In this document: piece by piece, positions 8,660 to 16,445 of the stretch | How positions within the stretch are numbered: the stretch's first letter is position 1 | Layout: each line of letters starts with the position of its first letter | Source of the DNA: Geobacter sp. UBA5735 | GTDB taxonomy: Bacteria; Desulfobacterota; Desulfuromonadia; Geobacterales; Geobacteraceae | Direction of reading: 5' to 3' | Assembly: GCA_002419385.1 (NCBI GenBank) | Contig: DIFZ01000062.1 | Location: 1 to 64,000 of the forward strand | Length of the DNA: 64,000 nt | Program-made: the position numbers and the translations under genes | Notes under the pieces: model-generated | Databases searched by the model: none | The model's input: only the letters and a program-made list of their open reading frames with translations | Told to the model about the DNA's origin: nothing

Positions 8660-9277
8660 CTAGGCCGCTCGGTTTCTGGATCTCCTCGATTTGCACTCGG
8701 CCAGATATTCGTCAATGTGCATGTTCAACTCGGTAATTATACCCTTTTCGTCTACCTTCATTCCGTCAACTTCGGAAATCTGGTAAACACCATGGGAATC
8801 TTTCCGGGCGCGTTTCACGGCTCCGCAATAAAGCCGCTTCTGCTGCTCGCGGGATTTCTGTTGTGATTCAATCTCGTCTACCTTCTTGCGGAGCTTGATT
8901 GCCTCCTTATGGCGCACCGTGACCAGAATCGCGGCCTCGGCGATTTTCTCATTCGTCATGGCGCTTATGCTTTCGACGGTGCGCTCCGGTTGCTTACCGG
9001 CAATCCGGCAATGGTGCTCAAGACCCCGCCAGAGGCTGCGGAGGTTTTCGACAGTGCCGGCGAGCCCTGATTCCACGTTGGCAAGCTGGGATTTCAAACC
9101 GCCAAGGTCAAACACCAAGGACGTGGGCTGTCTGCCAACTGTCGGGTTCAGGATGGGGGAGTGGTTCATAATGGACGTTTGGAGCGGGATATGCTCATCC
9201 CCCACGAGTTGCATTGAGGCTTCCAGCAACTTATCCGCTGGAAGTTCGCTTATGAGTACTTCATTTTTCCTTGTCAT
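8660..9277 (-). CDS. Hypothetical coiled-coil protein of the element
   Basis: A 205-residue protein. The start at 9277 forms an ATGA overlap with the stop of the upstream gene and has GGAGGA five bases before it, so I prefer it to the ATG at 9289. Residues about 110-160 are Lys/Glu/Arg-rich and predicted coiled coil; the C-terminus is strongly basic (RRSRNRAA). No known family recognised. Translational coupling to the DUF2213-like gene suggests a shared role. Confidence 0.6.
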   Translation of the reverse strand: MTRKNEVLISELPADKLLEASMQLVGDEHIPLQTSIMNHSPILNPTVGRQPTSLVFDLGGLKSQLANVESGLAGTVENLRSLWRGLEHHCRIAGKQPERTVESISAMTNEKIAEAAILVTVRHKEAIKLRKKVDEIESQQKSREQQKRLYCGAVKRARKDSHGVYQISEVDGMKVDEKGIITELNMHIDEYLAECKSRRSRNRAA

Positions 9278-10029
9278 GCTTTCCTCCATAGTCGTGAAAT
9301 GTCCATATCATATTCATCAGGTTCTACCTTGTTGGTGAGGGGAGAGTCCTTGGGCGAATCGTTCAGGGTTGGCAGCAACAGGGGTTCCTCTGCGTGGTTG
9401 TGCATGTGGCCTCCGTTTCGTACATAAGTTTCGTATGCGCTGTTGATGTTCCGAATCATGTCGTCCATCGAGTTGCTTCGTATACCGCAACCATCGGCCC
9501 AGGAGCAGGCACCGCGGGAGGTTGGCAATATGGCAAGGTGGTCGGGGACGTGGCGGCGGGCAACAGCGGCGTACTTTTCACCATTCCAGATTCCGGGCGT
9601 CCGCTCATCGGCAGTAAACAAGCCGGTGCTAACGTCAATGTTTGCGCCAAGTGATATGAGCTTCAGGAGTTCCGGGGCGATCTTCCGGGTACGTTCTTCA
9701 TGGAGCCAGATTTCAGCCACCAGCTTCTTACCGTCAAACCGGGAGTTCCATACCTGTCCCAATACCTGACCTTCCCATACCCGTGGGCTGTTGGCAGAAA
9801 TTGGCATGCCGCCGTTGGTGGGGTGGTTCACCAGCACCGGTTTGCCGTCCCAGAGGTGCGCCGAGTTCAGCAACTCTTCGGGCGGGTAGTAAAGGGGGCC
9901 GTCGCTGCCGTTATGGACTCCCTCTGTGAGCATCACAACCGGCAAGACAAGGTGGGGGGAGTTGTTGAAGGACTTGCGTTTGATTTGGGCAGCGGCAAGG
10001 TGAACTTTAATCGCTTGCAGATTTCGCAT
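9274..10029 (-). CDS. DUF2213-like (phage prohead-protease-like) protein
   Basis: A 251-residue protein; ATG at 10029 with GGAGGA eight bases upstream. The pattern SFNNSPHLVLPVVMLTEGVH, then DGKPVLVNHP, then VGQ-type strands, SLGANIDVSTGLF and VPDHLAILPTSRGACS, matches the DUF2213 group of phage proteins, which resemble head-maturation proteases. The HP and the DHLAI.....RG segments are the recognisable conserved parts. In phages this gene sits with portal and capsid genes; here it stands alone in a plasmid-like element, so its job may differ. It overlaps both neighbours. Confidence 0.6.
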   Translation of the reverse strand: MRNLQAIKVHLAAAQIKRKSFNNSPHLVLPVVMLTEGVHNGSDGPLYYPPEELLNSAHLWDGKPVLVNHPTNGGMPISANSPRVWEGQVLGQVWNSRFDGKKLVAEIWLHEERTRKIAPELLKLISLGANIDVSTGLFTADERTPGIWNGEKYAAVARRHVPDHLAILPTSRGACSWADGCGIRSNSMDDMIRNINSAYETYVRNGGHMHNHAEEPLLLPTLNDSPKDSPLTNKVEPDEYDMDISRLWRKA

Positions 10030-10231
10030 TTTCACGTTCCTCCTTCAGGATTCTTCGCCGCTCTTGGGAAATTTCCCATCTCTCGGCAAGGGTCAGCTTG
10101 TGCGACATGGGCGGAAATCTGGTATCCCGGACGATTCGCACCTTAAAAACCGGGGGTTTGTAACCTGCTGGCATTTCGTAATCCATATAGGGGTTGTGCT
10201 CGTAAGCAAGTCTCACATGGGGTTTCTTCAT
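10007..10231 (-). CDS. Small basic hypothetical protein
   Basis: A 74-residue protein whose ATG (10231) overlaps the stop of the XRE regulator by ATGA, and whose end overlaps the start of the DUF2213-like gene. The C-terminal half is a charged helix (LTLAERWEISQERRRILKEE). No family recognised. The chained overlaps show that it belongs to one translationally coupled operon starting at 10614. Confidence 0.6.
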   Translation of the reverse strand: MKKPHVRLAYEHNPYMDYEMPAGYKPPVFKVRIVRDTRFPPMSHKLTLAERWEISQERRRILKEERENAKSASD

Positions 10232-10614
10232 TTTTCACCTCCGTTATTGGTATGGTCTGGTAATCCAAGCGGTTCCTCAAAATCAGTAGGCGGCGCAAAC
10301 AGCGAGGCCATACCGCGCAAATCGTCAAGTGACTTGGTCTTGGAGAGCAAGTCTATGGCTTGGCGCGGCCCCTGCCGGTTTACGAGTACGGCGAAGGCCT
10401 GTATTAGCTCCGACTTTTCGATGGTAGAAAAAGGACGCTCAACCGGCCATGAAATCGGCCCAAGGGCTTGCTCAAGCAATGTGCGCTGGTTACAGGTTGG
10501 TGATATTACTTCCCGCTCAAGGCCGGAAATGGTCCCTTGGTTGATGCCGGTGAGACGTGAAAGCTCTTGTTGGCTGATTCCCTTTTTCGTTCTTGCGATT
10601 CTCAAGGCTTCCAT
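10228..10614 (-). CDS. XRE-family helix-turn-helix regulator
   Basis: A 128-residue protein. Residues 1-55 form a classic Cro/C1-type HTH (KKGISQQELSRLTGINQGTISGLER). The rest has no recognised domain. It is the first gene of the leftward operon of the element and faces the divergent restriction-modification genes across 420 nt. It is a likely repressor of the leftward operon and possibly a controller of the restriction genes, although it is separate from them and longer than typical R-M C-proteins. Confidence 0.82.
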   Translation of the reverse strand: MEALRIARTKKGISQQELSRLTGINQGTISGLEREVISPTCNQRTLLEQALGPISWPVERPFSTIEKSELIQAFAVLVNRQGPRQAIDLLSKTKSLDDLRGMASLFAPPTDFEEPLGLPDHTNNGGEK

Positions 10615-11036
10615 TGTGTACCTCGGTTAATTAATGTCTTTGCTCAATATTAATAATAGGTCGGGCACAAATGCAAGGTAAAAAATTGATGTAACTAGCT
10701 GATTTACTTTATAAATTAAATATCGGCGCGGATATTATATAAACTAGATGGTCGAATCAGCTAACCGCATAAAATCATTAAATATTATTTTTGATTAATA
10801 CATGGTATTTGTTGACAGGTTGATGGGAATAGAGTAGTTCAGGGGGGGCTACCAGAAAAAGATTTTAGAAGCAAGCTCAATATGGTATATATCACCACTT
10901 ATGATGGCCGTCTTGTATCACGTTCCTGAATTGGATAATCTATAACTATGTAAATAGTGACTAATAACCGCCCCAACCTTTTAATGTTAGACAAGCACAC
11001 TTAGGTCGTCGCTAATAAAATGAGAGGATTTTGTTA
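10615..11036. promoter_or_regulatory. Divergent control region between XRE operon and R-M genes
   Basis: A 420-nt AT-rich gap with no gene seen. A possible plus-strand promoter is TTGATG (10686-10691), an 18-nt spacer and TATAAA (10710-10715), about 320 nt before the endonuclease. Another TTGACA lies near 10813 without a good -10. No paired C-box repeat was recognised. The endonuclease has GAGAGG at 11022-11027. Confidence 0.35.
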
Positions 11037-12008
11037 ATGAATGCAAAAAGCATAGCAAGGATTCTTCCAGATAGCCGCTGGATTGGTGCATGCTTGGGTC
11101 GAGCACAGGTTGCACTACGTAAGGGCCGCAATGCTGAAGAGGTTGCTAGAGAGCTTTATGAAGGTAGTTCTTTGTCGCTTACTCGCAGTCGGGAGGCAGT
11201 TAAACAACTCCAGTCAGCAGATTTTACATCCCTCCTCGAACCACGAAAGAAAACTGGGTCAGCTGAAAACCCCCTAACCAAACTTTTCCCTGCTGCTGTA
11301 ACAGAACGTCAATTCGTAGATGAGCTTGACCGCCTTCGCGAGGTACGAAGTTCCATCGATTATAGGGATGATCGTGCCAACGGGCATTCTTTATTAGATT
11401 TTACTATCCTTGAGAACGAACTCGAGTTACCAATCAATGTCAAGAATGCTGGTACACGTTTTGAAAATGCACGGCAACTAGTCGGTCTAGACCCCGATGA
11501 TTGCGTTCCAGTTCCTGCATACAAAGCGCATGATGCAATAGAGAAAGAGCCAAACCTCCTTTATGCATTTTCAGTTGATTATACGCTTATTAGAAAAATT
11601 GAAAGCCATCTCCTTACGCAGTTCAATAGAGATGAAGCTAATGTCTGGAGATTGCTTAACGAATATGCTGGAACTAACTATAAAGATGCCGAGGATAAAT
11701 TCATTTACTCGATGGTAAATAAACATTGGTTTGAATTTTCTGAGCATGTTGCCCTGCCAGTTTTTAGGGTTATATCTGCACGCAAAGCGATTCAAGTTCT
11801 TCAAAAGTTGCCAAAGAGAACGCCCGGCATTGGTCTGAAAGCATGGGGCACTGGTGCAAGTGCTGAGGTTAACGTTCATATTTCTCTAAGCGAAGAAACA
11901 AAGGGATGGGATGAAATACATAATCGAGTAAGAATGAATGGAATTCAGGATATTATCGATGCAGTAAATCGAAAACGTACTGAGCTAGTATATGCACCGG
12001 AGATATAA
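11037..12008 (+). CDS. Probable type II restriction endonuclease
   Basis: A 323-residue protein, ATG at 11037 with GAGAGG nine bases before. Its stop and the methyltransferase start share one base (TAATG), the usual tight pairing of a restriction enzyme with its methylase. A PD-(D/E)xK-like core is visible: SLLDFTI (D121), then LPINVKNAG (K136), 15 residues apart. This is the spacing of such nucleases, but with Asn where Asp/Glu is usual. I do not recognise the named family or the recognition site. Low GC content marks it as acquired. The call depends mainly on context plus the weak motif. Confidence 0.72.
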   Translation: MNAKSIARILPDSRWIGACLGRAQVALRKGRNAEEVARELYEGSSLSLTRSREAVKQLQSADFTSLLEPRKKTGSAENPLTKLFPAAVTERQFVDELDRLREVRSSIDYRDDRANGHSLLDFTILENELELPINVKNAGTRFENARQLVGLDPDDCVPVPAYKAHDAIEKEPNLLYAFSVDYTLIRKIESHLLTQFNRDEANVWRLLNEYAGTNYKDAEDKFIYSMVNKHWFEFSEHVALPVFRVISARKAIQVLQKLPKRTPGIGLKAWGTGASAEVNVHISLSEETKGWDEIHNRVRMNGIQDIIDAVNRKRTELVYAPEI

Positions 12009-13270
12009 TGAATACCGTTAGCCTATTTTCAGGTTGTGGTGGTTTGGACTATGGCTTTGAGGCTGCTGGATGTGATATTGTTTTTCGTAATGACTTCGAT
12101 AAGCACTCATGTAATACGCTCAGAGAAAATTCAGATAAAACAGTAATCGAAGCTCCGATTGAAGATGTTACTGAGAGCGATTTTAGAAAAGTGGTGGGTA
12201 CTTCTCGAAATGCAGTTGATATTCTTATCGGAGGGCCACCATGTCAACCGTTTTCTAAATCTGCTTACTGGTCTAAAGGTGACACGCTTCGCCTTGATGA
12301 TCCCCGTGCAAATACTCTAAATGAGTATTTTCGTGTTGTTAAGGAATTAAGACCAAGGGCTTTCCTGCTAGAAAATGTACATGGTATTAACTATTCTGGT
12401 AAAGAAGAAGGTTTTCAATTAATTCTAAACCACATTCGAGAAATTAATGCCGCTATTGGGACTGACTATCGGCCTACTTGGAAAGTTCTAAATGCAGCAG
12501 ATTTTGGGGTACCGCAACTTCGCATTCGTTTCTTCCTGGTTGCTCTAAGAGATGGAAAGGAGTTTCGTTTCCCTGAACCAACTCATACTGAAACTGATTC
12601 TAGAAACCAAACAATATTTGGAAGTTCTAGACAGCCACACATAACAGCATGGGATGCCATTGGCAATATCACGCCAGAATCGACAGAAAAACTAGACGTT
12701 GGCGGCAAGTGGGCAGGATTGCTACCGTCTATTCCTGAAGGAGAAAATTATCTTTGGCATACAGATAAGAAGGGAGGATTGCCACTCTTTGGGTGGAGAA
12801 CGCGATATTGGTGTTTTCTCCTTAAACTGGCCAAGAATCGTCCCAGTTGGACGATACAAGCTCAACCTGGTTCGGCGATTGGTCCTTTCCATTGGTTGAA
12901 TAGAAAGTTATCGTGGAAGGAAATGGCTGCAATTCAAACATTTCCACGTTCGTTTCGTATCAACGGCCCGCGAGTTGAAATTCAACGTCAAATCGGTAAT
13001 GCCGTTCCTTCTTTACTTGCAGAAGTTTTAGCAAGGGGAATTGTTACTCAGATTACAGGAAAATCGTTTGACGATGAGTATAAATTGCATGTTGAAAGGT
13101 CAAAAACAATTCCATCAGCAGAACCGATTTCTCAGGTGCCAAGTGAATATTTTTCTCTTATCGGTAAACATGCTGCTCATCCGGGCACGGGCAAGGGGCG
13201 AGCATACCAAAACAATTCATTAGCTAATGTGGAAAATCTATTTTCTTCTGCAATCAACAAGCGTCAGTGA
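12008..13270 (+). CDS. DNA (cytosine-5) methyltransferase, type II
   Basis: A 420-residue C5-cytosine methyltransferase with motifs in order. Motif I is LFSGCGGLDYGF. Motif IV is GGPPCQPFSKS with the catalytic Cys79. Motif VI is LLENVHG and motif VIII is QLRIRFFLVAL. Motifs IX-X are QRQIGNAVPSLLAEVLA. The target-recognition region lies between VIII and IX (about residues 180-330), and about 70 extra residues follow motif X. It methylates host DNA so that the overlapping upstream endonuclease does not cut it. The specificity is not readable. It lies at the right end of the element, where an R-M pair can also stabilise the element by post-segregational killing. Confidence 0.93.
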   Translation: MNTVSLFSGCGGLDYGFEAAGCDIVFRNDFDKHSCNTLRENSDKTVIEAPIEDVTESDFRKVVGTSRNAVDILIGGPPCQPFSKSAYWSKGDTLRLDDPRANTLNEYFRVVKELRPRAFLLENVHGINYSGKEEGFQLILNHIREINAAIGTDYRPTWKVLNAADFGVPQLRIRFFLVALRDGKEFRFPEPTHTETDSRNQTIFGSSRQPHITAWDAIGNITPESTEKLDVGGKWAGLLPSIPEGENYLWHTDKKGGLPLFGWRTRYWCFLLKLAKNRPSWTIQAQPGSAIGPFHWLNRKLSWKEMAAIQTFPRSFRINGPRVEIQRQIGNAVPSLLAEVLARGIVTQITGKSFDDEYKLHVERSKTIPSAEPISQVPSEYFSLIGKHAAHPGTGKGRAYQNNSLANVENLFSSAINKRQ

Positions 13271-13445
13271 TTTAAATAGATGAAGTGAAAGTACCCCCTT
13301 CTCTGCACAAAGGGTCACATATTCGAAGATGATTGCGTCATTTCTCATCTACACGATTGATTATGTACCCTTTCGGAGCCTCCTTTCAAACATCTTCCTG
13401 AACCCTCTCAACTCTCCCCGAAATCCTGAACCTCAATATTAAACT

Positions 13446-13470
13446 GTCTTGCATGCTTATATACCCATTG
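13446..13470. other. Right attachment junction
   Basis: Element sequence ending TTGCATGCTTA is followed by TATA (13460-13463) and then intI codons ACC CAT TGC. Joining the right end of the element to its left end through TATA gives a predicted attP of GCATGC, TTATATAT, GCATGC. This is near-symmetrical, as expected for a serine-integrase site. Confidence 0.8.
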
Positions 13471-13519
13471 CGTTCCGGTGAGGACGGTGAAGGAGCCGAT
13501 GAGCCCGCTTGATCTGTGA
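13460..13519 (+). pseudogene. intI: Integron integrase, 3' end fragment
   Basis: Reading TAT at 13460-13462 and onward gives YTHCVPVRTVKEPMSPLDL followed by TGA at 13517-13519. This is the expected C-terminal tail of an integron integrase after the catalytic tyrosine, and it resumes exactly where the 5' part at 1205-2565 breaks off. Joining the two across the shared TATA restores TTMIY-THCVPVRT. It marks the right junction of the inserted element. pelG ends 45 bp further on, on the opposite strand. Confidence 0.88.
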
Positions 13520-13563
13520 TAGTCCGGCTGAGGTTGGTGCTGCCGTGATGTCAGGAAAAAATC

Positions 13564-14934
13564 CTACCTGAGCATGAAGGTCTCGTACTCGAGAATGCCC
13601 AGGTCCCGGTCCAGGAGAATCATGCCGGCGAAGATGGCGACGACCAGCGACAGGGCGAACCCGTAGCCGTAGAAGAAGGGACCGGCCATGATGGAGAGGA
13701 TGCTGAAGACGATGTTCAACCCGGCGAACAGCATGACCAGCGACAAAACCCGCTTGCGCCGGTCGAGGTAGAAATAGATGTTCAGGATGGCGAGAAACAC
13801 CACCTGGAAGCTGGCGCCTGCCACGTCCACGTAGAGCAGGGGAAATATGAGCTCGTCGATTCCGGCCAACCTCAGGAGCGGACGGCCCAGGAGGAAAATG
13901 CCGATGGCGGCGATGGCCTGGATCTTCATGATATCGTAGATACCCTCACGGGCCATCCTCACCATCTCGTCCTTCATGTCGTAGATGTGATTGAGCGTAC
14001 CGCCCTCTCTGACCGCATCATAGTACTTGTCGTAGTACTCGACGAAGTCGGTTTCCATCCGGGCGAGGAACACTGCCATCCCCGGCAGGATGGCGAGATA
14101 GGCCAGGAATATGGGCAGGTCGTACACTTCTGAGGCCCGCAGGGGGCCGATGACCGGATTGCCGGTGTAAGGGTGGAACCAGAAAACGATCTTGTCGGCC
14201 CAGATCCCCAGGTTGTAGAAAAAGCCGGTCAGCACCAGGGCATGGCGGACCCGCCCTTTGCGCAGGAAGTCGAATTCCAGGAACGTGCGGGAGGGATAAT
14301 TGCGGTAGACCACCAGCAGCATCCCCATGAGCAGGACGAACTGGCCGACCAGGAACCCGAGCATCAGCCCTTCCAGGTTGAGGAAGCGCAGGGCGACCGC
14401 GAGCACCACCGTAACTCCGTAGCCTATGGCGAAATTGGCCAGGATGGATTTGTACGCCTTCAGCCCCGACAGGAGGATGGCCGCGATCCAGACATTGCAC
14501 AGCACTACGAAGGTCGTGGCGAAGAGGATCCGGAACAACAGGGACTGGGCGTCGAACAGGAGCAGGGCAAAGGGGAACGCGAGACAGCCGGCCACGGTGG
14601 TCACCAGGAGGATGACGCCGTTCATGTTGGGGATGAGGCGGTAGTGCTCCTTCTCGAAAATCCGGTCGGCGCTGTAGCGGGTGAAGGCGAGCTGGAAAAA
14701 CCCGGTCAGGATGAGGCTGGCTGCCATCAAGTAGGTGACCGCGGTCTGGAACTGGCTGATGAGCGACGGCGGGATGACCACCTTGAGGGAAATGATGCCG
14801 ATGAACAGCACCGCGATGATGGAGAGAATCCAGGGGCCGCTGCTGATGATCCCCGCGTAGGCATAGGCCTGGAGCAGGGAGAAGTAGGAGTCCCTCTTCA
14901 TCAGTTTGCGCAGTTCGAATCCTATGCCTGCCAT
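13564..14934 (-). CDS. pelG: PelG, inner-membrane Pel polysaccharide transporter
   Basis: A 456-residue multi-pass protein (about 12 hydrophobic helices) starting MAGIGFELRKLMKRDSYFS, characteristic of PelG. PelG belongs to the MOP (Wzx/MATE-like) superfamily. With PelD, PelE and PelF it forms the inner-membrane synthase complex that moves Pel across the membrane. It is the last gene of the operon; its start overlaps the end of pelF by 13 nt. A 45-nt gap with the buried intI remnant on the other strand follows its stop. Confidence 0.92.
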   Translation of the reverse strand: MAGIGFELRKLMKRDSYFSLLQAYAYAGIISSGPWILSIIAVLFIGIISLKVVIPPSLISQFQTAVTYLMAASLILTGFFQLAFTRYSADRIFEKEHYRLIPNMNGVILLVTTVAGCLAFPFALLLFDAQSLLFRILFATTFVVLCNVWIAAILLSGLKAYKSILANFAIGYGVTVVLAVALRFLNLEGLMLGFLVGQFVLLMGMLLVVYRNYPSRTFLEFDFLRKGRVRHALVLTGFFYNLGIWADKIVFWFHPYTGNPVIGPLRASEVYDLPIFLAYLAILPGMAVFLARMETDFVEYYDKYYDAVREGGTLNHIYDMKDEMVRMAREGIYDIMKIQAIAAIGIFLLGRPLLRLAGIDELIFPLLYVDVAGASFQVVFLAILNIYFYLDRRKRVLSLVMLFAGLNIVFSILSIMAGPFFYGYGFALSLVVAIFAGMILLDRDLGILEYETFMLR

Positions 14935-16445
14935 TGCCGCAGCCCCTTTTCGTAGAGTTTCCGGTACTCGGTAATCATCCGTTCGGTCGTGTAGTATTTC
15001 CGCACCCTTTGCAGGGCGGCATCACGGGCCGCCTGCCAGCGCACCGGCGTCTGGAGGAGCTCGCAGGAAGCATCCGCCAGGCCCTTGGGGTCGTTGATGC
15101 CCACGATGGCGCCGGCTGCCCCCAGTTCCCGGTCCTCCGGTTCGACCCCGTAGACCAGCTGGCTGCAGGCCCCCACGTCGGTGGCAACGACCGGAATGCC
15201 GGCGGCAAATGCCTCGATGACGACCAGGGGCAGGCCCTCGCTGATGGAACTGAGCACGATGACTCCGGATTCGGGGTAAATCTCCTCCACGTTCCTCATG
15301 CCCATGAACCGCACCCGTTCGCTCACCTGCAGGCTCTCCGCCAGGGCGCGGCACTCATCGGCATAGTCCACATCCTCGTCGGACGGGCCGACGACCCAGC
15401 CTTCGATTTCCGGGATTCTGTCCGCCATGATCCGTATGGTGCGGATGAAGGTCTTGATGTCCTTGATGGGCACCACCCTCCCCACCAGGCTGACGACCGG
15501 GGGGGGAGACGTCGCCTCGACTCCCCCGGCCGGGGCGAACCGCTGGACATCGATGCCGTTGGGAATGATCCGGGTCCGCTCCTCCGGCGCGCCGTCCTCG
15601 ACCTGCCTGAGCCTGGCGCCCTCATAGAGGGACACGATCTCGTCGGAGACGGCATAGCAGATCCTGCCCAGCGTCTCGAAAAAGCGCATCCACAGCGTAC
15701 GGTAGTAGCTGATCTCCGCCGGGTCCTTCTGCAGCGCTTCCCGGTTGTCCCGTATCCAGTCGCTCTGCAAAAGATCGATCCTGCGTTCCTTGGTATAGAT
15801 GCCGTGTTCGCTCAACAGCAGCGGCCGCTTCCGGCTGCTGCCCAGCATCGCCCCCAGGAAGCCCGCATACCCCGTGGAGACGGCATGATAGAGGCCGGCG
15901 GGGATCAGCCCTTCCGCGATCGCGGCCAGCCTCCAGAGCGGGCCGTGCATGCTCCGGACCGTCCAGAAGTAATCGAGGAACGAGGGGTCGGTGCAGCGTG
16001 ACTGGTACATTTCGGTGATGAATTCCCATGCATATTCGGAGTAGAGAAACTGGGAGTAGTCGACGCCGTCCGGCGAAGAACGGTAGAACCGGGGATCGAC
16101 CATCTTCCGTTCGGCGTCGGTTGCGCCGCGGGACAGGAACGACGAATGCCAGGCCCTCATGGCCTCCAGTTTCTCCGGGTTGCCGGGGCGGCGCCTGACC
16201 ATGGGCGCCTGGCCCTGTTCGCCCAGGTAGTGAACTTCCAGGTGCTGCAGGTTGGGCGGCAGCTCGTAGCGCTGCTCTCCGTAATCTTCCGGCCGGCTGC
16301 CGATGAAGACCGCTCCGAAGCTGTGTTCGGGGAAGGAGCGTATCAGCTGGTCCACCCAGCTGGAAACGCCGCCGCTCACATAGGGGAAGGTCCCCTCCAG
16401 GAGCAGCATGATATCGACCCGGCCGGCTTTCGGAAAACGGTCCAT
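14922..16445 (-). CDS. pelF: PelF, Pel polysaccharide glycosyltransferase
   Basis: A 507-residue GT4-family glycosyltransferase. The N-terminal MLLLEGTFPYVSGGVSSWV and the long insert before the second Rossmann domain match PelF. The GT4 donor-site pattern SISEGLPLVVIEAFAAGIPVVATDVG (EX7E) is at about residues 405-430. Known PelF enzymes are cytosolic and use UDP-activated GalNAc/GalN-type sugars. The gene starts directly after the pelE stop (TAG-ATG) and overlaps pelG. Confidence 0.93.
   Translation of the reverse strand: MDRFPKAGRVDIMLLLEGTFPYVSGGVSSWVDQLIRSFPEHSFGAVFIGSRPEDYGEQRYELPPNLQHLEVHYLGEQGQAPMVRRRPGNPEKLEAMRAWHSSFLSRGATDAERKMVDPRFYRSSPDGVDYSQFLYSEYAWEFITEMYQSRCTDPSFLDYFWTVRSMHGPLWRLAAIAEGLIPAGLYHAVSTGYAGFLGAMLGSSRKRPLLLSEHGIYTKERRIDLLQSDWIRDNREALQKDPAEISYYRTLWMRFFETLGRICYAVSDEIVSLYEGARLRQVEDGAPEERTRIIPNGIDVQRFAPAGGVEATSPPPVVSLVGRVVPIKDIKTFIRTIRIMADRIPEIEGWVVGPSDEDVDYADECRALAESLQVSERVRFMGMRNVEEIYPESGVIVLSSISEGLPLVVIEAFAAGIPVVATDVGACSQLVYGVEPEDRELGAAGAIVGINDPKGLADASCELLQTPVRWQAARDAALQRVRKYYTTERMITEYRKLYEKGLRQWQA

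Larger units (their letters stand above)
2562..13463. mobile_element. Serine-integrase element with restriction-modification cargo, inserted in intI
   Basis: The ends are set by the split intI gene. Left junction is ...ATGATC-TATA-TGCATGC (2556-2572); right junction is GCATGCTTA-TATA-CCCATTG (13451-13470). The 4-bp TATA (2562-2565 and 13460-13463) is shared, giving an insert of 10,898 bp. The integrase gene sits at the left end, reading outward. Genes: large serine integrase, small resolvase/invertase, small hypotheticals, zinc/HTH protein, AAA_25 helicase, DUF2213-like protein, XRE regulator, and a type II endonuclease and methyltransferase at the right end. No relaxase, capsid, portal or tail gene was seen. 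Lower GC and AT-rich intergenic regions separate it from the flanks. Confidence 0.9.

Noticed and set aside
10615..11036. C-box for a restriction-modification controller protein
   Set aside because: No paired GACT/AGTC-type repeat found; the XRE gene is longer than typical C proteins and separate from the R-M pair.
14934..16001. Long plus-strand ORF (355 codons) inside pelF
   Set aside because: Antisense to a clear glycosyltransferase; composition rich in Arg, Gly, Pro and His typical of shadow frames.
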